Of a DNA stretch of 64,000 bases, positions 1 to 11,715 are shown piece after piece (position 1 is the stretch's first letter; every line of letters starts with the position of its first letter). The translations under genes were made by a program, and so were the position numbers. The stretch is from Agaricus subrufescens (Eukaryota; Basidiomycota; Agaricomycetes; Agaricales; Agaricaceae). Under the pieces are notes generated by a model. The model was not told where the DNA came from, made no database searches, and saw only the letters and a list, made by a program, of their open reading frames with translations. The stretch is from positions 2,418,001 through 2,482,000 of the forward strand of contig CM057061.1 in the NCBI GenBank assembly GCA_029945375.1, given 5' to 3'.

Positions 1-385
1 GCCTCGGTCTGGAACGCATCGGCTGGGCGGTGCCCTTCGTTCTTGGGTGACCCGATGCTGTTCCAACCTCACTCTTACCGCCTGGAGGCCTGGGGACGAC
101 TATCCCTCCAGGCCTTCCACTCCCCCACTCACATTGCCACTATCATGTGATCTCATGTATATTCGATTCTGATTCGATTCGTTCGTCGTTTACACCACTT
201 CCAGTTGTTCTATCATCTGGAAGTGTGCGTATCCGTTTATCTTCTCTCTACCACATGTATTGACTTATCCTGTAGCTCTAACGTGTCTACGTCGACTACA
301 GGTAATACAGTTGTTCTATTATCTGGAAGTCTCTAACGTGTCTACGTCGACTACAGTCAACACACATCAGCACTTCCGTGCAATC
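1..385. other. Upstream flank, possible 3' end of another gene
   Basis: Frame 1 is open from the window edge to a TGA at about 150 and could be the last exon of a gene lying to the left, but the peptide matches no family I know. The rest is noncoding and probably contains the promoter of the aldose 1-epimerase gene that follows. Confidence 0.3.
202..356. repeat. Interspersed short direct repeats upstream of the epimerase gene
   Basis: Two modules are each present twice. A 23-bp module (202-224 and 308-330, one mismatch) starts CAGTTGTTCTAT. A 26-bp module (276-301 and 331-356, identical) starts CTCTAACGTGTCTACG. The order is A, B, A', B', so this looks like a local duplication of about 55-105 bp in the promoter or 5' leader. 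Confidence 0.7.
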
Positions 386-2214
386 ATGGAGAATAACGTT
401 CCTGTGTTATTGGAACTACCCGGGAAGGATCCCTCACTAAAAATGGAGGTGTGAATCAGATTCATGCAACCCCAGCAGTACCGTCAATTCTACCGTAAAC
501 TGACCATCTTGAGTAGATCTTGCCTCGGGGCCTTACCATTCACAGACTGATCGTTCAAGGAAACGGACGCGTAAACCACGAACACAGCCTTGACACGTAC
601 AATCCAATCATTCTCAAAACTGCGCATAGAAGAACGATATCGTTATTGGGCCCGAGAAGCCGGAAGGCCATATCACCCAGAAATATACAAATTGCATCAT
701 TGGACGATACACTAATCGAATTCCAGCTGGAAAACACATTCTTAATCGGAATGGCATTCAAAATGAGTTCGAAGCTAAAGCTAACGGTGTGTGTTTTTAC
801 GTGAACTATCTTATCTGGTGACATGATTTATTTAATGATGATGATCGATGGAACAAAAAAGAAAATCCGCTAGTGTCTTTGCATGGTGGACCGATCGGGT
901 TTGATTCGATGGTGTGGACTGTTCTTGGGGGAGAAGAAGCGCCCCAATTGTTTTCTAGGGCCGAGATCGAACGCGTTCAAGGACTTCCTCCGAAGACGTT
1001 TGCCATCTTTCGTTTGACCTCCCCGGATGGTGACCAAGGATACCCTGGAGAACTCTTGACTGAGGCTCTGATTGCTCTTGTCCCTGCAACTGGAGGAGGC
1101 GGCCCTATGGCAAAAGTTGGACATGTTGTTATTGTCTACAGGTCGAAACTCGTAGGTCAAAAGAAGGCTGTTACACCTATAAACTTGACACAGGTGATCA
1201 TCTACAATAACATAAATCGTAAACCTACTTAACAAAGGGACTTAGCATTGGGGTTTCAATCTTACCGCGAGTCTGGGTCACCATTTCAATCCCGACACTG
1301 TCACCGTCAAGAAACATACACTAAGAATCGGGGTATGTATTTCGCGAAATTGATAACAAAGGTCATAAAGGGATGATTTTGATCCATTCTATGTAGGCGG
1401 ACAGCATTGCGAAGCTTGATGAAGTTAATCTACCTACTGGCATTTATACGCCCGTCTCATCAGTACCACCTTATGATTTCCAGAAGTCCAGGATAATTGG
1501 AGAAGACTTTCCTGAAGAGGGGTATAGTACGCTCGCAAATCTCTCTGTCTTCACCAAGTTTGTGCTGATTTCGCTGAAGATAACTATTTTCGATTTAACC
1601 ACCCTTTCGTGAACCCTGCGCCTACACGGATACAACTCTCTGATTTGGAAAGTTGGGATTCACTGGGTCCTGTTTTGGCCCCGGAACCTCACAACACTCT
1701 TTCGGCGGTACAACTTTCGTCTGAGCAAGCGGGTATAGTACTTGATTTCTTCTCTAACCGTAAGTGACCTTCTGTGTAGCTGAAAAGTTTGGATGAACCA
1801 TTGATTATCAATAAATTTTACTTAGAACGGGGTGTCCTGTTCTACTCGAATAGTCTAGCTGATCCCAGGAAAGGAGCGCCAAGGAAGTTCATTCATGGTG
1901 GCTCTGGAACAAGTGGAGATTTTGGAGATAATGGCCCAGGAAGTATGTCCTTTGTGCCCATTCATTTCATTTTTGCAGTCATTAAACTGATCTCTTCTAG
2001 CCGCGGCATTCCTGGAGTTTCACGATGTAAGTTATCCTCAATATGCGTCGCCGTTCGTGTTGTGCGGAACCATCTGATTTTCATCCTATAGCCTCTGGCA
2101 GCATTCTTGCAATCGGAGAACAAAAATGCAGAGGACACAATGATTACTTCAGAGGAATTGTATAACAACTTCGTTCGTTTGGAAATAGGGCTTATCAACG
2201 ACAGTGAAGCTTGA
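386..2214 (+). CDS. Aldose 1-epimerase (galactose mutarotase-like)
   Basis: It should interconvert the alpha and beta anomers of aldohexoses in the cytosol, feeding galactose and glucose metabolism. The protein is spread over about nine exons that I joined by GT-AG sites. The first exon starts at the ATG at 386 and reads into LPRGLTIHRLIVQ. Later exons give VIGPEKPEGHITQKYTN, IIGRYTNRIPAG, VSLHGGPIGFDSMVW, LTSPDGDQGYPGEL, LPTGIYTPV, FNHPF, RGVLFYSNSLADP, FLEFHDPLAAFL and LYNNFVRLEIGL. These follow the order and spacing of the GalM/aldose epimerase fold, including the HGG block, the DGDQGYPG block and the C-terminal EFHDPLAAFL block found in fungal members. The reading frame is intact if the intron near 1522-1558 is really spliced; it would be only 34-37 nt. 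Its 3' neighbour converges on it 2.2 kb away. The family call is firm; exact exon ends are inferred. Confidence 0.85.
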
Positions 2215-4431
2215 AGGCCTACCTGATCTCGAAATTGACGGTACAGAATCTAACACAGGGAAATAGTTTTATGGAAATGCCAACCGGCTTCCCGTTCGCG
2301 GCTCATAGTATATGGTCATAGGCACTTGTATGGCGTGTTGACCGATAGGACGAATCAGAAGCTGGTAAATCGAATTCAAACGGATATTATTTTGGGAGTA
2401 TCGGCTTTAGGCGAAGAAACTCTTCTAAGTCTTCTCACACACTCCAAGTCAGGTCAGGTATCCGGGATGGCCGTCGAGTAGGATGTCCCATGTCAAAAAT
2501 AATTTCAAACTCGGCGATCGTCTCAAGGAGACAGTGGGTTAGGCATAGATATACATTTCATCAGTCTCAGGTGCTTGGCTACCCACACACTCGGTCTTCT
2601 CCTTCCCATGTTTGACTTTCGAAGTGACCGAGCGCTCACACGAAAAGGCGTATCAAATCAGACCCAGGTTCTTCAGGGGTCATTAAAACTCCATCAACCT
2701 TTCAATTAAAATAACTTACAGGGAACGTTGTTCCCTTGGTAATGCAGAACGGGCGCGGAGTAGTAAGAAGCGCGCAGTTATCAATTGTATATATCAATTG
2801 TCCCTTCTTATCGTGATGTCGTCTTTCTAAATAAAGGAGATCTACGTCAGGGTGAAAATATAGACCACAAATGAGCCTTTCCCAAGCCTTTCCTATTCTT
2901 TCACGAGGTCCAGGGCCCTAGCTTATCCTTGTAATGATTCATTACTATACCAGAAAGTTCTAGTGACCCGTAAGGTTGGGACAAATGAACCAAGAGAACC
3001 ACTTTCGCTAAGTATACCAGGCTATGGGGACCGGACAAAGCCGAGAACACGCACCACAAGTCCGACCTGTGGACAGGGACGAAGTCATTCAAGTCAAGCT
3101 ATTTTATCATATGAGTTATAATTGATCTTCAATTCATTCAACAAAGATGGTGACCACACTTGCCTTGTCTTTTTCCAGGTCTTCAATTATCATTGTGAGA
3201 ATCGATTGACGTCATGCTTAATGTCTACCCGCGACTTTCGGTTTATTTATCATACTGTTCGTATTCTTCGCCCCTTATCGTATGCTCACTCTATGGGAAG
3301 AATCTCACAAAAACAGGCTCATTAATTCATAATTTCTATCAATATTCTCTAACAATTCTATATTTAGCGTTTCTCAACTACTATTTCGGCCTTGAGCTTC
3401 AGTTTTCAAGGTCTCAAGAAAACCTAGGCACAATCCAGGCATAGAACCCAGACTCTCCAGACGGACACAAAAATCCAAAAAACCCCGGCCGTAACCTCTT
3501 ATAGAGGTCTAGGAGCGAACATCAGGCCTTACTTCTTATATCCCATACCCCGAACAAAAATGATGATCTCCCGGCATAGCGTACATCCGGGCGCCCCTTA
3601 AAAATATGACAGTCCGTCAAGAACTTATCCAGATAGAGCCGTCTCTGACTTTATCCCAAGACATGCTAATCCGTGATCAAACTGACACTGACGGCATATT
3701 ACAACAACCTTCTCTGCCTTCCATATCCGCCGCCCAAGCCCCGATCGTTTTTCTCTATACCAATGTATTCGCGGAGTTTCGTGCCGAGGCTCCCACACAC
3801 AATTTCGTGTGAAGCACACTAAGCATTAATGAGTCGATGAGTCGATGACAAAGTCGCATATCTATTGCCAAGAACGTCACGAGTTTCCACTCCATTCATC
3901 TGGTATTGAAAGTCTGGGCTCCTATTTCCAGTTTGGCTTGGGTTTGACACCGTAAAAAACGAATTTTCCCTGAAGTGTCATTCAACATCATGCAACAGAT
4001 CCAATGACACTGGCAATTAATGAGAAATCATCGAATAAGCCGTCAGATGCTTATCCCTAGAGACGGCTTCAGCGCTCTCCTTGCATTCTTGCTGACTTGC
4101 ACTATCAATCCAGCGGTTAAAAAATAAATAGATGTATCGTCCGATAAGTACGATGTATTTGAACAGCAGAACTTCTTCGCAACAGGCTGAATAGCTAAAT
4201 CAGAATACAACATTCTTACAGAAGAAACTGTTCTCGAAATGGTATCTCAAACGAACATATCACAGCAGAAGGACGAAGCAATTGACCAGAATCAAGAAAT
4301 CGACAAAATTGAACCAAAGTACGAAAAAAAGGAACCGCCACAAGTAATGCTTCTGGTACGAAGCATATTGTTAGACGAAAGTAGAAAGAAATTAAAAGGT
4401 ACAATAGATCGCAACTTATGGACGATGATCT
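2215..4431. other. Gene-poor gap between convergent genes
   Basis: Only short unrelated frames occur here. None shows a family motif, a plausible intron series or a clear start context. The largest on the + strand (4239-4454) is Lys/Glu-rich and ends beside the GATA gene stop, so it could belong to that gene's 3' untranslated region on the other strand. Confidence 0.5.
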
Positions 4432-6911
4432 TCAGTTGTTACCTCTATCGTTAGCATAGTTATTACTATCATCATCGTCATCACTATCATCGGAGTCGTC
4501 TGCGTTATTTGGCTGAGAGGCTTGACCATTGGATCGCCCATTGGCGTTATACCTCTCTCGCACACGTTTTTTTATCTACAATCATGTAAAGGTCAAAGCC
4601 AGAATATGATCATTAGCACTCCATTACGCACCATTTTGGCATAAACTAGCCCGCACGCATTGCACAGTGTACGGGGACCTACAAAAGGATATTTAATTGA
4701 CATACAATTCTAAACTGTGAATGACCTTACCCATGGGTCCACGCCTCCACTCTGGCGTGGAAGTTGCACCACAACCCAAGCACGTCTGACCTTGGTTCTC
4801 ACCTTGTGCTGGATTGCTCTCGTCAGTTTTCTATAGAAACGGTGAATGAACATTGAGTAAAGAGCGTCAGATTGTTGTTTATACCTGTTTTTTGGCAGGG
4901 GGACCGGTCGAATTTGGCGGGGGCGCCGCAGTGGGGGGGCCAGGCGCAGCCGTACTAGAACCGTTCGTCGAAGGTCCGTTGAGTATAGCCTCCTTCGTAT
5001 CCTCTCTTGCATTGTTTGGTGCAGCCACTGGGACACCATTTGCACCAGTAAGCGACGAATAATTTGATGTTGTGTTTTCACCAGCCGCGGCTTCCTCGAA
5101 CATATGCGACGCGAGGGTCGCACATTGAATCATCTTCTCCAACAGGTCCAATGGTGGAACTTTGCTTGTATTGCTGCTGATCATTTCCTTATTGTCCAGG
5201 ATCATGCGGTATTGATCAAGAAGCTGTTGTGAAAGAAGCAAATGGCCCAGCGAGGTTAAGACCGGTCCGCGGGATCAAGTATAGTTTCCGGAAGAATCCA
5301 TCACGTGGGAATGCGAAAGTCAGCGTCAACAACAAAATGGTGACACATTGGAATTGGCCGCAACCAATCAGAAGACACCAAGCATTCAGTAGATCCCATC
5401 GAGCGTATATCCAGTTCGTCCGCATCAAGGGATCCAGGATTTCAAAACGTCATAGTAGCATCAATGTGAGAATCAGTTAGCCTAAATTGGCGTCCATCCA
5501 TACGTTGATTGGGAATAGAACATACCTTGTAAAAGTCCAGGCTTCCAGGGGGAAGGGGGGCGGGAGGTATAGCAGACATGGGCGGACTAGTCATTGTGGT
5601 ATGTGATGGTGGCGGTCCTCCTGGAGGTAGAACATGTTGAGGGGGGTGAGAAGGACGGGGAGGTCCAGGATGTGAAACCGGCGAATCCCTTCCGCGAACA
5701 TTTTTAGCCGTAGTTGCACCAGCAATTGTTGAAGAAGATGAAATAGGTATTGGCGTGGGCGCAGATGAAACGGGTGTCGGCGGAGCGTGTTGTAATGATG
5801 GCTGGGGATGATGGACACTGGGTGGAGGATGATGATATGATGAGTGCTGTGGGTGCATCCGGTCCTCCATCCGAGGGGGATCCATTCGACTAGATTCCAT
5901 GCGACCCGTTTCCATCCTCGTGTCCATCCTCGTATCGACTCTAGTATCCATCCTCGTATCCATCCTGTTATCGATTCTTGTATCTATCCTTGGATCCATC
6001 CGTCCCTCCATTCGGTCATTCATTCGAGTATCTACGCGTACATCCATTCTTGGATTATCCATGCGTGACATATCATTCCTCACATCAATCCTCCTAGGCT
6101 CAATCGTTGTCGGGGGAGGTTGCACGGGTTGCGCGGACTGCGAAGCGGGCATGTAACCCGAACTTCCTCTATGGTGGTCCGAACCTGCACCTGCTGAACT
6201 CGGCACGGTCTCCTGGCCAGTCGTCGGCCTACTGGGACCAGGAGTATATTCGGGCGGGCCATTGGGCGGTGGTGGGTGCGATGAAGGAGGAGCGCCATAA
6301 GCAAACTGACCGCCCCATTGACCTTCGTTTCCCCAATGATTAGGGTGGTTAGGATGATTAGGGTGGCTAGGATGACTTGCATGGTGAGGTTGAGAATGCG
6401 GGTGCTGGGGTGGGGGCGGAGGCGCCGCTTGTGGTGGAATATAAGAGCCAGAGGGATACCCGGGCGGTGGATGAGGGGGCTGATTGTAATACGAATGAGG
6501 AGGCTGATGCTGGTGGGAGGGAGGTGGTGGGTGTGAAGGTGGCGGTTGGTGTGAGGGTGGTGGATGGTGAGGATGGTGTTGAGATTGATGCGGAGGAGGC
6601 GGCGGCGGAGGGTGCGACGTATTCGGTTGAGAAGGAGAATGGGAGTGCGTCGAAGACGAACTTGATCGGGGGACAGGGGCACGTAGGGGCGGGTGACCTA
6701 ACTGAGAGTGACTTTGCGAGTGAGGGTGAGAGTGAGGAGGGTGTTGTGATTGCGAATGCGAAGGAGGGGGATGGCTGTCGTAGCTATGAGGTGGCGGAGG
6801 TGGAGGAGGGTGATGTTGAGGTTGGTGTTGAGGATGATGGGGATAGCCATAGTCATAGCCACTCATGCTCGGAGGCTGGTGATGATACATATATCTCCCG
6901 TCGGACGACAT
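4432..6911 (-). CDS. GATA-type zinc-finger transcription factor with His/Pro-rich N-terminus
   Basis: This is a predicted nuclear DNA-binding regulator. The first exon (6911 down to about 5527) encodes about 460 residues rich in His, Pro, Ser and Gln. It includes long Pro runs and a block of RMD/RVD repeats (about 5880-6080), and ends in SLDFYK. A large intron or an unrecognised small exon then precedes LLDQYRMILDNKEM, a helical segment followed by an Ala/Pro linker. The last exons build one GATA finger: CLGCGATSTPEWRRGPMG, intron, GPRTLCNACGLVYAKM, intron, then a basic KKRVRERY stretch. The spacing is Cys-X2-Cys-X18-Cys-X2-Cys, the class IVb form. The tail is acidic (DDSDDSDDDDD) and stops at 4432. 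There is no PAS domain, so it is not a White collar-2 orthologue. The target genes are not evident from the sequence. Confidence 0.85.
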
Positions 6912-7724
6912 CGTACTTGAGCGGAGGGGTGTGGTAAGAGATGTCGTAATACAAAGTCTCGTAGGGAGACTTTATAATGCGTGAAGCGCGGACGAGAAGC
7001 ACTGAGAGATTGATGGATATAAAAAAAACCAACAAAGAAGCCACAGGTGCTTGTATATGGGGTGACACTAGATTGAAAAAAAGGAAGATAGGTGTGAGCT
7101 TGAGGATCACCTTCGTAAGACAGCACAAAATCTGATATGGGAGGAAGGGAAGAGAAAAAAGAGACAAAACACGGATTTTCGCCGCTCAAATGGCGTACCG
7201 ACCCACAAAGCGCGGTCGTGGAGTGCAGACTTGGCAGCAGAAACGGGTAAAGCAAGCGAATATGCTGCATAACGGAGGGTAGTTGAATATAAACGACCTG
7301 AAATGGGTCGAAAGCTGGAGCGATCCAGAGCCCGCAGCACAATCAGCGGCGCTAAATGCCCGACGGCCCATCTGACATCCACGTAAGGTTGCCTGAATCA
7401 CGAGAGTTTGCGGGCTATCACCCAGCGAAAGTCAGTCGAAAGGGTCGTCGAGGCTCTACGAGGTTGACACGACGCATATACGCAGCGCGCATCGTGGGCC
7501 GGGGCCCGGGGAGAACAATAGCAAGGAACAGGCCAGTGCACGACATACCTACACCCGCGTTGACATGGATGTTGAAGACGACGAGCAGGACGAGGGGAGA
7601 TGGCAGGAACAGTGATGGGGGCGACCCCGGTGCCCAGGTTCACCTATTTCGGCCCGACGCCGGCCGGCGAAATATAATAATTAATTCAAGAAAACCTAGC
7701 TAACTACACCGCGCTATGGTACGC
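6912..7724. other. 5' region of the GATA gene
   Basis: No gene is supported here. The stretch lies between the GATA factor start and the stop of the next gene on the same strand, so it should hold the GATA promoter and leader. Frames on both strands overlap without any conserved motif. Confidence 0.5.
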
Positions 7725-10482
7725 TCATCCGCCAGGCTCTCGAATCCTCGTCCTCCTCGCTCCATCGACACGGGAATCGGCGGCGGCGGGGAGCACAGAC
7801 TCATACCCAGGGCCATCGTACTCCTCGTCCTCGACCTGGGCAGTCTCTGCACCGGGCGCAGCGACCGGTGCGTTCTTCATCGCAGCATTCACACCACTGG
7901 CCGCTGCAGCCGCACGCTCTCTAGCTCTCCTCCGCCTCCTCAGAATCTTTTTTCTATTCCTCACAGCCAGCCGAAACTTGGGCTCATCGCCATAGAACAG
8001 TTTATACTCACAGAACATACAGATCCACTCCTCCTGCGGAAAGACAAGCTGAGGCAAGGGTGGGGCATGATTGCCATTCGGCCCGCCTCCACTCACGCCT
8101 TTGCGCCTTCTGGGGGGCAGCTCTGCAGAGAGGAACTTCATAGCCAACGGCCAGAGACTGCCGGTGTTCGCGGCTTGACTTCCCGGGCCATAATTACCCG
8201 TGCTGCCACCGCCGCCTGCAGCATGCGGTAACCTTGAAGGAACATAATTCCTCAGGTGGTGCGGGTTCGATGCGTTCGCCAACGTCGATCTCTTCTTTTT
8301 CTTCTTCCCCTTCTTGGGTGCCGAGGCCTGATTAGCATTCTGCGCCGACGCTGGCAGTTGTTGGTGTTGAGGTTGTTGGTCTGGATCATCCCCATTTCTT
8401 TGCGGCATCTCTAAAAACTCGGCTGGTTGCTCTCCACTCTTGGCACTTTTGATCGTCCTCGCTCTCTGTTGCGCCCTTTTCTTCCCCATCTTTCCCGGGG
8501 TACCTTTATTGGACTTGGCAGATCTGGCGCTCTGCCTCGCGAGTTCAGCCCCAAATAGGCTACGCAGATTTGCCACCTCCTCTTGTATAGTAACCAATCG
8601 GTCGGAAACTAGCAAGCATTAACAGAGATCACGTGAAAAAAAGAATTTGCGGCAGCGACGACAGCTCCAATTTAAAAAATCAAATGGAAATAATTAAAAG
8701 AAATGGAGACTCACTCGTGCTAGGAATCGCAAAGGTAAATCCTCCCGCAGGAAAGGGTGCGGCGTCAGGGTGCCTCCCCAGCCTTCCAACTCCAAGTGCT
8801 GCCACTCTCGCCGCTCTCATCTTCTCCCTCTTCGATAACCTTACTTTGACCTCCTTCCTTCCGTCTTCACCCCTACCCCATCCAACGTCTAACTCTTCAT
8901 CATTATTACCATCTCCCGCGGCACCGAGGTAAGTGTTAGAACGAAAAGGAATTCCAGGATCAGAATCAGTAGTCGGAGAGTCAAAAGGAGTCGAAGTCGA
9001 AGAAGACATAGAAAGTAGAGAAGGAAAACTCGTCGACAAAGCATGGTCCAATGTCCAACTATTATTTCCGATAGATAGCGGGCCCATAATGGCTTCCAAT
9101 TGCTTCTTCCTTTTCCTGATAAGCTCCTTGCGCTGTAACCCAGCCTGGGTAGCTGGGCTGAGTTTCGCCTTTCGGTGAAAATGACGTGGCAGCGAGATAG
9201 CGTCGTCCGAAGCAATATCTTGGTAGCCTCCCACTGCGCTTGAAAGAGGCCCAAAAACATCCGATTCTACACCTCTCTCAGATCCAGTAACAGCTAAATT
9301 TCCACCACCTAAATCCATGCCAAACCCAAATCCAAAGTTATATTCTCTCTCCCCTTCTTCATCTTCTATCCTCCCGCTTTCCCCGTAGCCATAACCACCC
9401 ACCGCATTCCGATAAGAAGAATAGTGATGCACATGATGGTGATGATGGTGCGGAGGCGAGTTCCCAACATTCGCAGGTACTTTTCTCTTCTTGGTGTTTC
9501 CTTGACCCTGCTGACTCGAGTGGTCAATGTAGTCACCTCTCCCATCCATAGTTTCTTCATCCTGATTCCTCCCGACGCCAACCGCAACATAAGCACCCCC
9601 AGTTGTCAAATTGACTCCATGTCCAGGCATGCCACTTTCTAAGGGTATAGTAGTATCCGGGAGCGGTGGTGTATATCCAGTGGTGACGTGGTCAAGGCGG
9701 GAAACGTCAGTGTTTGTCTCAAACTCGGAAATTCCCAACCCCATGGAATGATAGTAACTATGCAGCGCCATTTTTGTCGACAAAGGGTCCGTCTGCGCGA
9801 GTAACCGCTCGGTGTCAGTAGAAGAAAACAACCGTTCCTGCAAGTCTCCTTCTGTACCCTCCGATTCCGGGTCCTCTTCTCCATTCGAATCTTCAGGAGT
9901 AAGAGGAGGATGTCCTGGGATCAAGGACAAACGTTTAAGTGCTTCATTACGAACATGGGAGTCGGAATCCTCATCCGTCGACGCATCGGAGGAAGGTGGA
10001 GGTGTCACGGCGACAGGTAATGAATCAGATCCCATCAATTGTGGTATATCATGTCCGGGGAGAAGCAATTCTTTTTCATCATTCGTATCGCCTACAACCC
10101 CACTCCTTTCATCACTGATCTGAAGTGACCCCCGCATTGGAAGGTCGTACGCAACACGAAGAGCGTCTTCCGGAAGTTCTAGAAAAGGTTCCCAATCGAA
10201 TTCAGGATCTTGAACAGACTGAGAAGGGCCAGATGAACTGGGAATACGATACGGCTGAGCTTGACCCAGATTCTGATTTGAAACGTGCGAGGACGGTGAG
10301 TATATTGAGTCGACGTATGTTTTCGTGGAGGTATGAGAGAGTAATGATGATGCCTTGAGGTTCACGTTAGCGTGGGGATTAACATTAAGGGACGTGCGGC
10401 GACGTTTGGGTAATGGTTTGACTCGGCGTAGGGGAGGATAATCAGGGATACCAAAAAGGGGAGGGGAGGCTGATCGATACAT
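7725..10482 (-). CDS. Large basic protein of unknown function (two long exons)
   Basis: Two long open frames form one gene. The 5' exon ends at AGCACGA followed by a GTGAGT donor (about 8716). An intron of about 105 nt ends in TTGCTAG, and the 3' exon starts at about 8608 and continues in frame as ISDRLVTIQEEVANLRSLF. The product is about 885 residues. I chose the ATG at 10482 (MYRSASPPLFGIPDYPPLRR); an in-frame ATG at 10590 is possible. Visible features are an N-terminal basic patch PLPKRRRTS, long Ser/Asp/Glu-rich disordered stretches, a His run (HHHHHHVHHY), a helical RKRKKQLEAIMGPLS segment, a KKGKKKKKR patch and a C-terminal module, EEWICMFCEYKLFYGDEP followed by RNRKKILRRRRRARERAAA. The basic patches suggest nuclear localisation, and the Cys pair could bind metal. 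I do not recognise a named family and assign no function. Confidence 0.75.
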
Positions 10483-10817
10483 CGCCCACTCCTGCTGTCC
10501 CTCGATGGTGTCGCGAGAGTCGTGATAGGCAGCAGCAGAATAAATGATGCTTCTGTGGAGGAGAGGATATCGAAAAGTGCAGATAGGCATAGTGGAGCCG
10601 GGTTGAGTGTTACGTAGGGGAGATGGATAGGATAAGGAAGGATTCGTAAGAAAAAACAACTTCGGTTATCATGGGATTACTCACCCCGTGCAGCAGAAGG
10701 CTAGTTGATAGTAACGTAACCCAAAAAAATAATAGATGTTCCCTTAGTAATATTATGTGTCTGTTGAGAAGAAGAATGAGCATCAATCACAGGCTCCGTC
10801 GGAATATAATGAGGGAA
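10483..10817. other. Upstream region of the basic-protein gene
   Basis: This probably contains the promoter and leader of the gene at 7725-10482. An in-frame ATG at 10590 would extend that protein by 36 residues if used. I see no other gene here. Confidence 0.4.
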
Positions 10818-11715
10818 CTATATGGGAATGGGAATTTCGGAGTGAGGGAAGGGTGTGGCAGCTCTAATTGTGTTCTCTTCGTTGCCCTGAAGGAGGAACA
10901 AATGTGGCCCGCAACCAGAGTTGGTGCAACGACGATTGGAAGATGATGGCCGTCGATTTGAGGTGCCACACTGGAGACAGATGGCTGTGCCTTTATAGAT
11001 GATCTTCACTGAGGTTAAAGACCTGTCGGACCGAATGCCAGCAAACGGCAGCGGAGACGGATAAAGGAGGCGACGGGAACGGCTTCAACTCACTAGCTGA
11101 TTGCGGTGACGAAGCGCCAGGACGGCGCCTGTAGGAGAGCCCTGGTGTGATAGAATACGAGCTCAAGGAGGGCAAGCTAGGGATGAAATGGCGCAGAGGC
11201 GGTGCTGGAGGTGGAGAGAGTGAAAGGGATGTTATGACGGATGTCACATCGCTAAGAGGGTGATTACGGAGCCCTCCCACCCCCGGAATAATTTCTTCTC
11301 ACCAAATTTGCTTCCATCGCCCAGCTGAAAACGGTAATCCAGTCTCATGGGGCCCCTTGGATGTGAGTAGCATTGCTGCATACGCCTGGACTCAGGGTCT
11401 GTAATCAAAATAGCACGCCTACGCTCGGCGCAGACCAACAGCAGTGGTGAATCACCCCCCTGCGCTCTCGTAACACCCTATAGAAAACACCAACGTGTCT
11501 ACTCTCACTCTCCCAACCTGCTCATCGCTCACGACACTACTCGGGTGCCTTAACCCGAGAGTCTTGTACCGATTGTGGCCCCTCCTTTCTCCATCAACCC
11601 GAAAAAGGTGGCCCACAATTGATGGGCCCAATGCATAAGGGGATATCACTATGCTACTACCCAAAAATTTGATTGCTATGTGCGCAATACAAGGTAAAGC
11701 GCGCTCCAATATCAT
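10818..11715 (-). other. Possible small multi-exon gene, unresolved
   Basis: Three minus-strand stretches look mildly coding. The first (11715-11452) begins at an ATG and contains GPSIVGHLFRVDGERR. The second (about 11438-11285) contains AERRRAILITDPESRRMQQC and DYRFQLGDGSKFGEKK. The third (about 11250-10818) has a Ser/Pro-rich part followed by YKGTAICLQCGTSN and RCTNSGC, a Cys arrangement that could bind zinc. I could not join them with consistent intron phases, and no family is recognisable. They may be exons of one gene or chance frames. Confidence 0.25.

Noticed and set aside
5216..5428. Minus-strand 70-codon hydrophobic frame inside the GATA gene
   Set aside because: It lies in the long intron-like gap and contains no link to the flanking GATA-factor exons.
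6080..6937. Long frames overlapping the GATA gene, including plus-strand 6377-6937 and minus-strand 6682-6080
   Set aside because: They come from the low-complexity His/Pro-rich codons read in other frames; they have no motifs.
7356..7703. 115-codon plus-strand frame upstream of the GATA gene, with an overlapping minus-strand frame
   Set aside because: GC-rich promoter region, no family signature, and both strands are open by composition.
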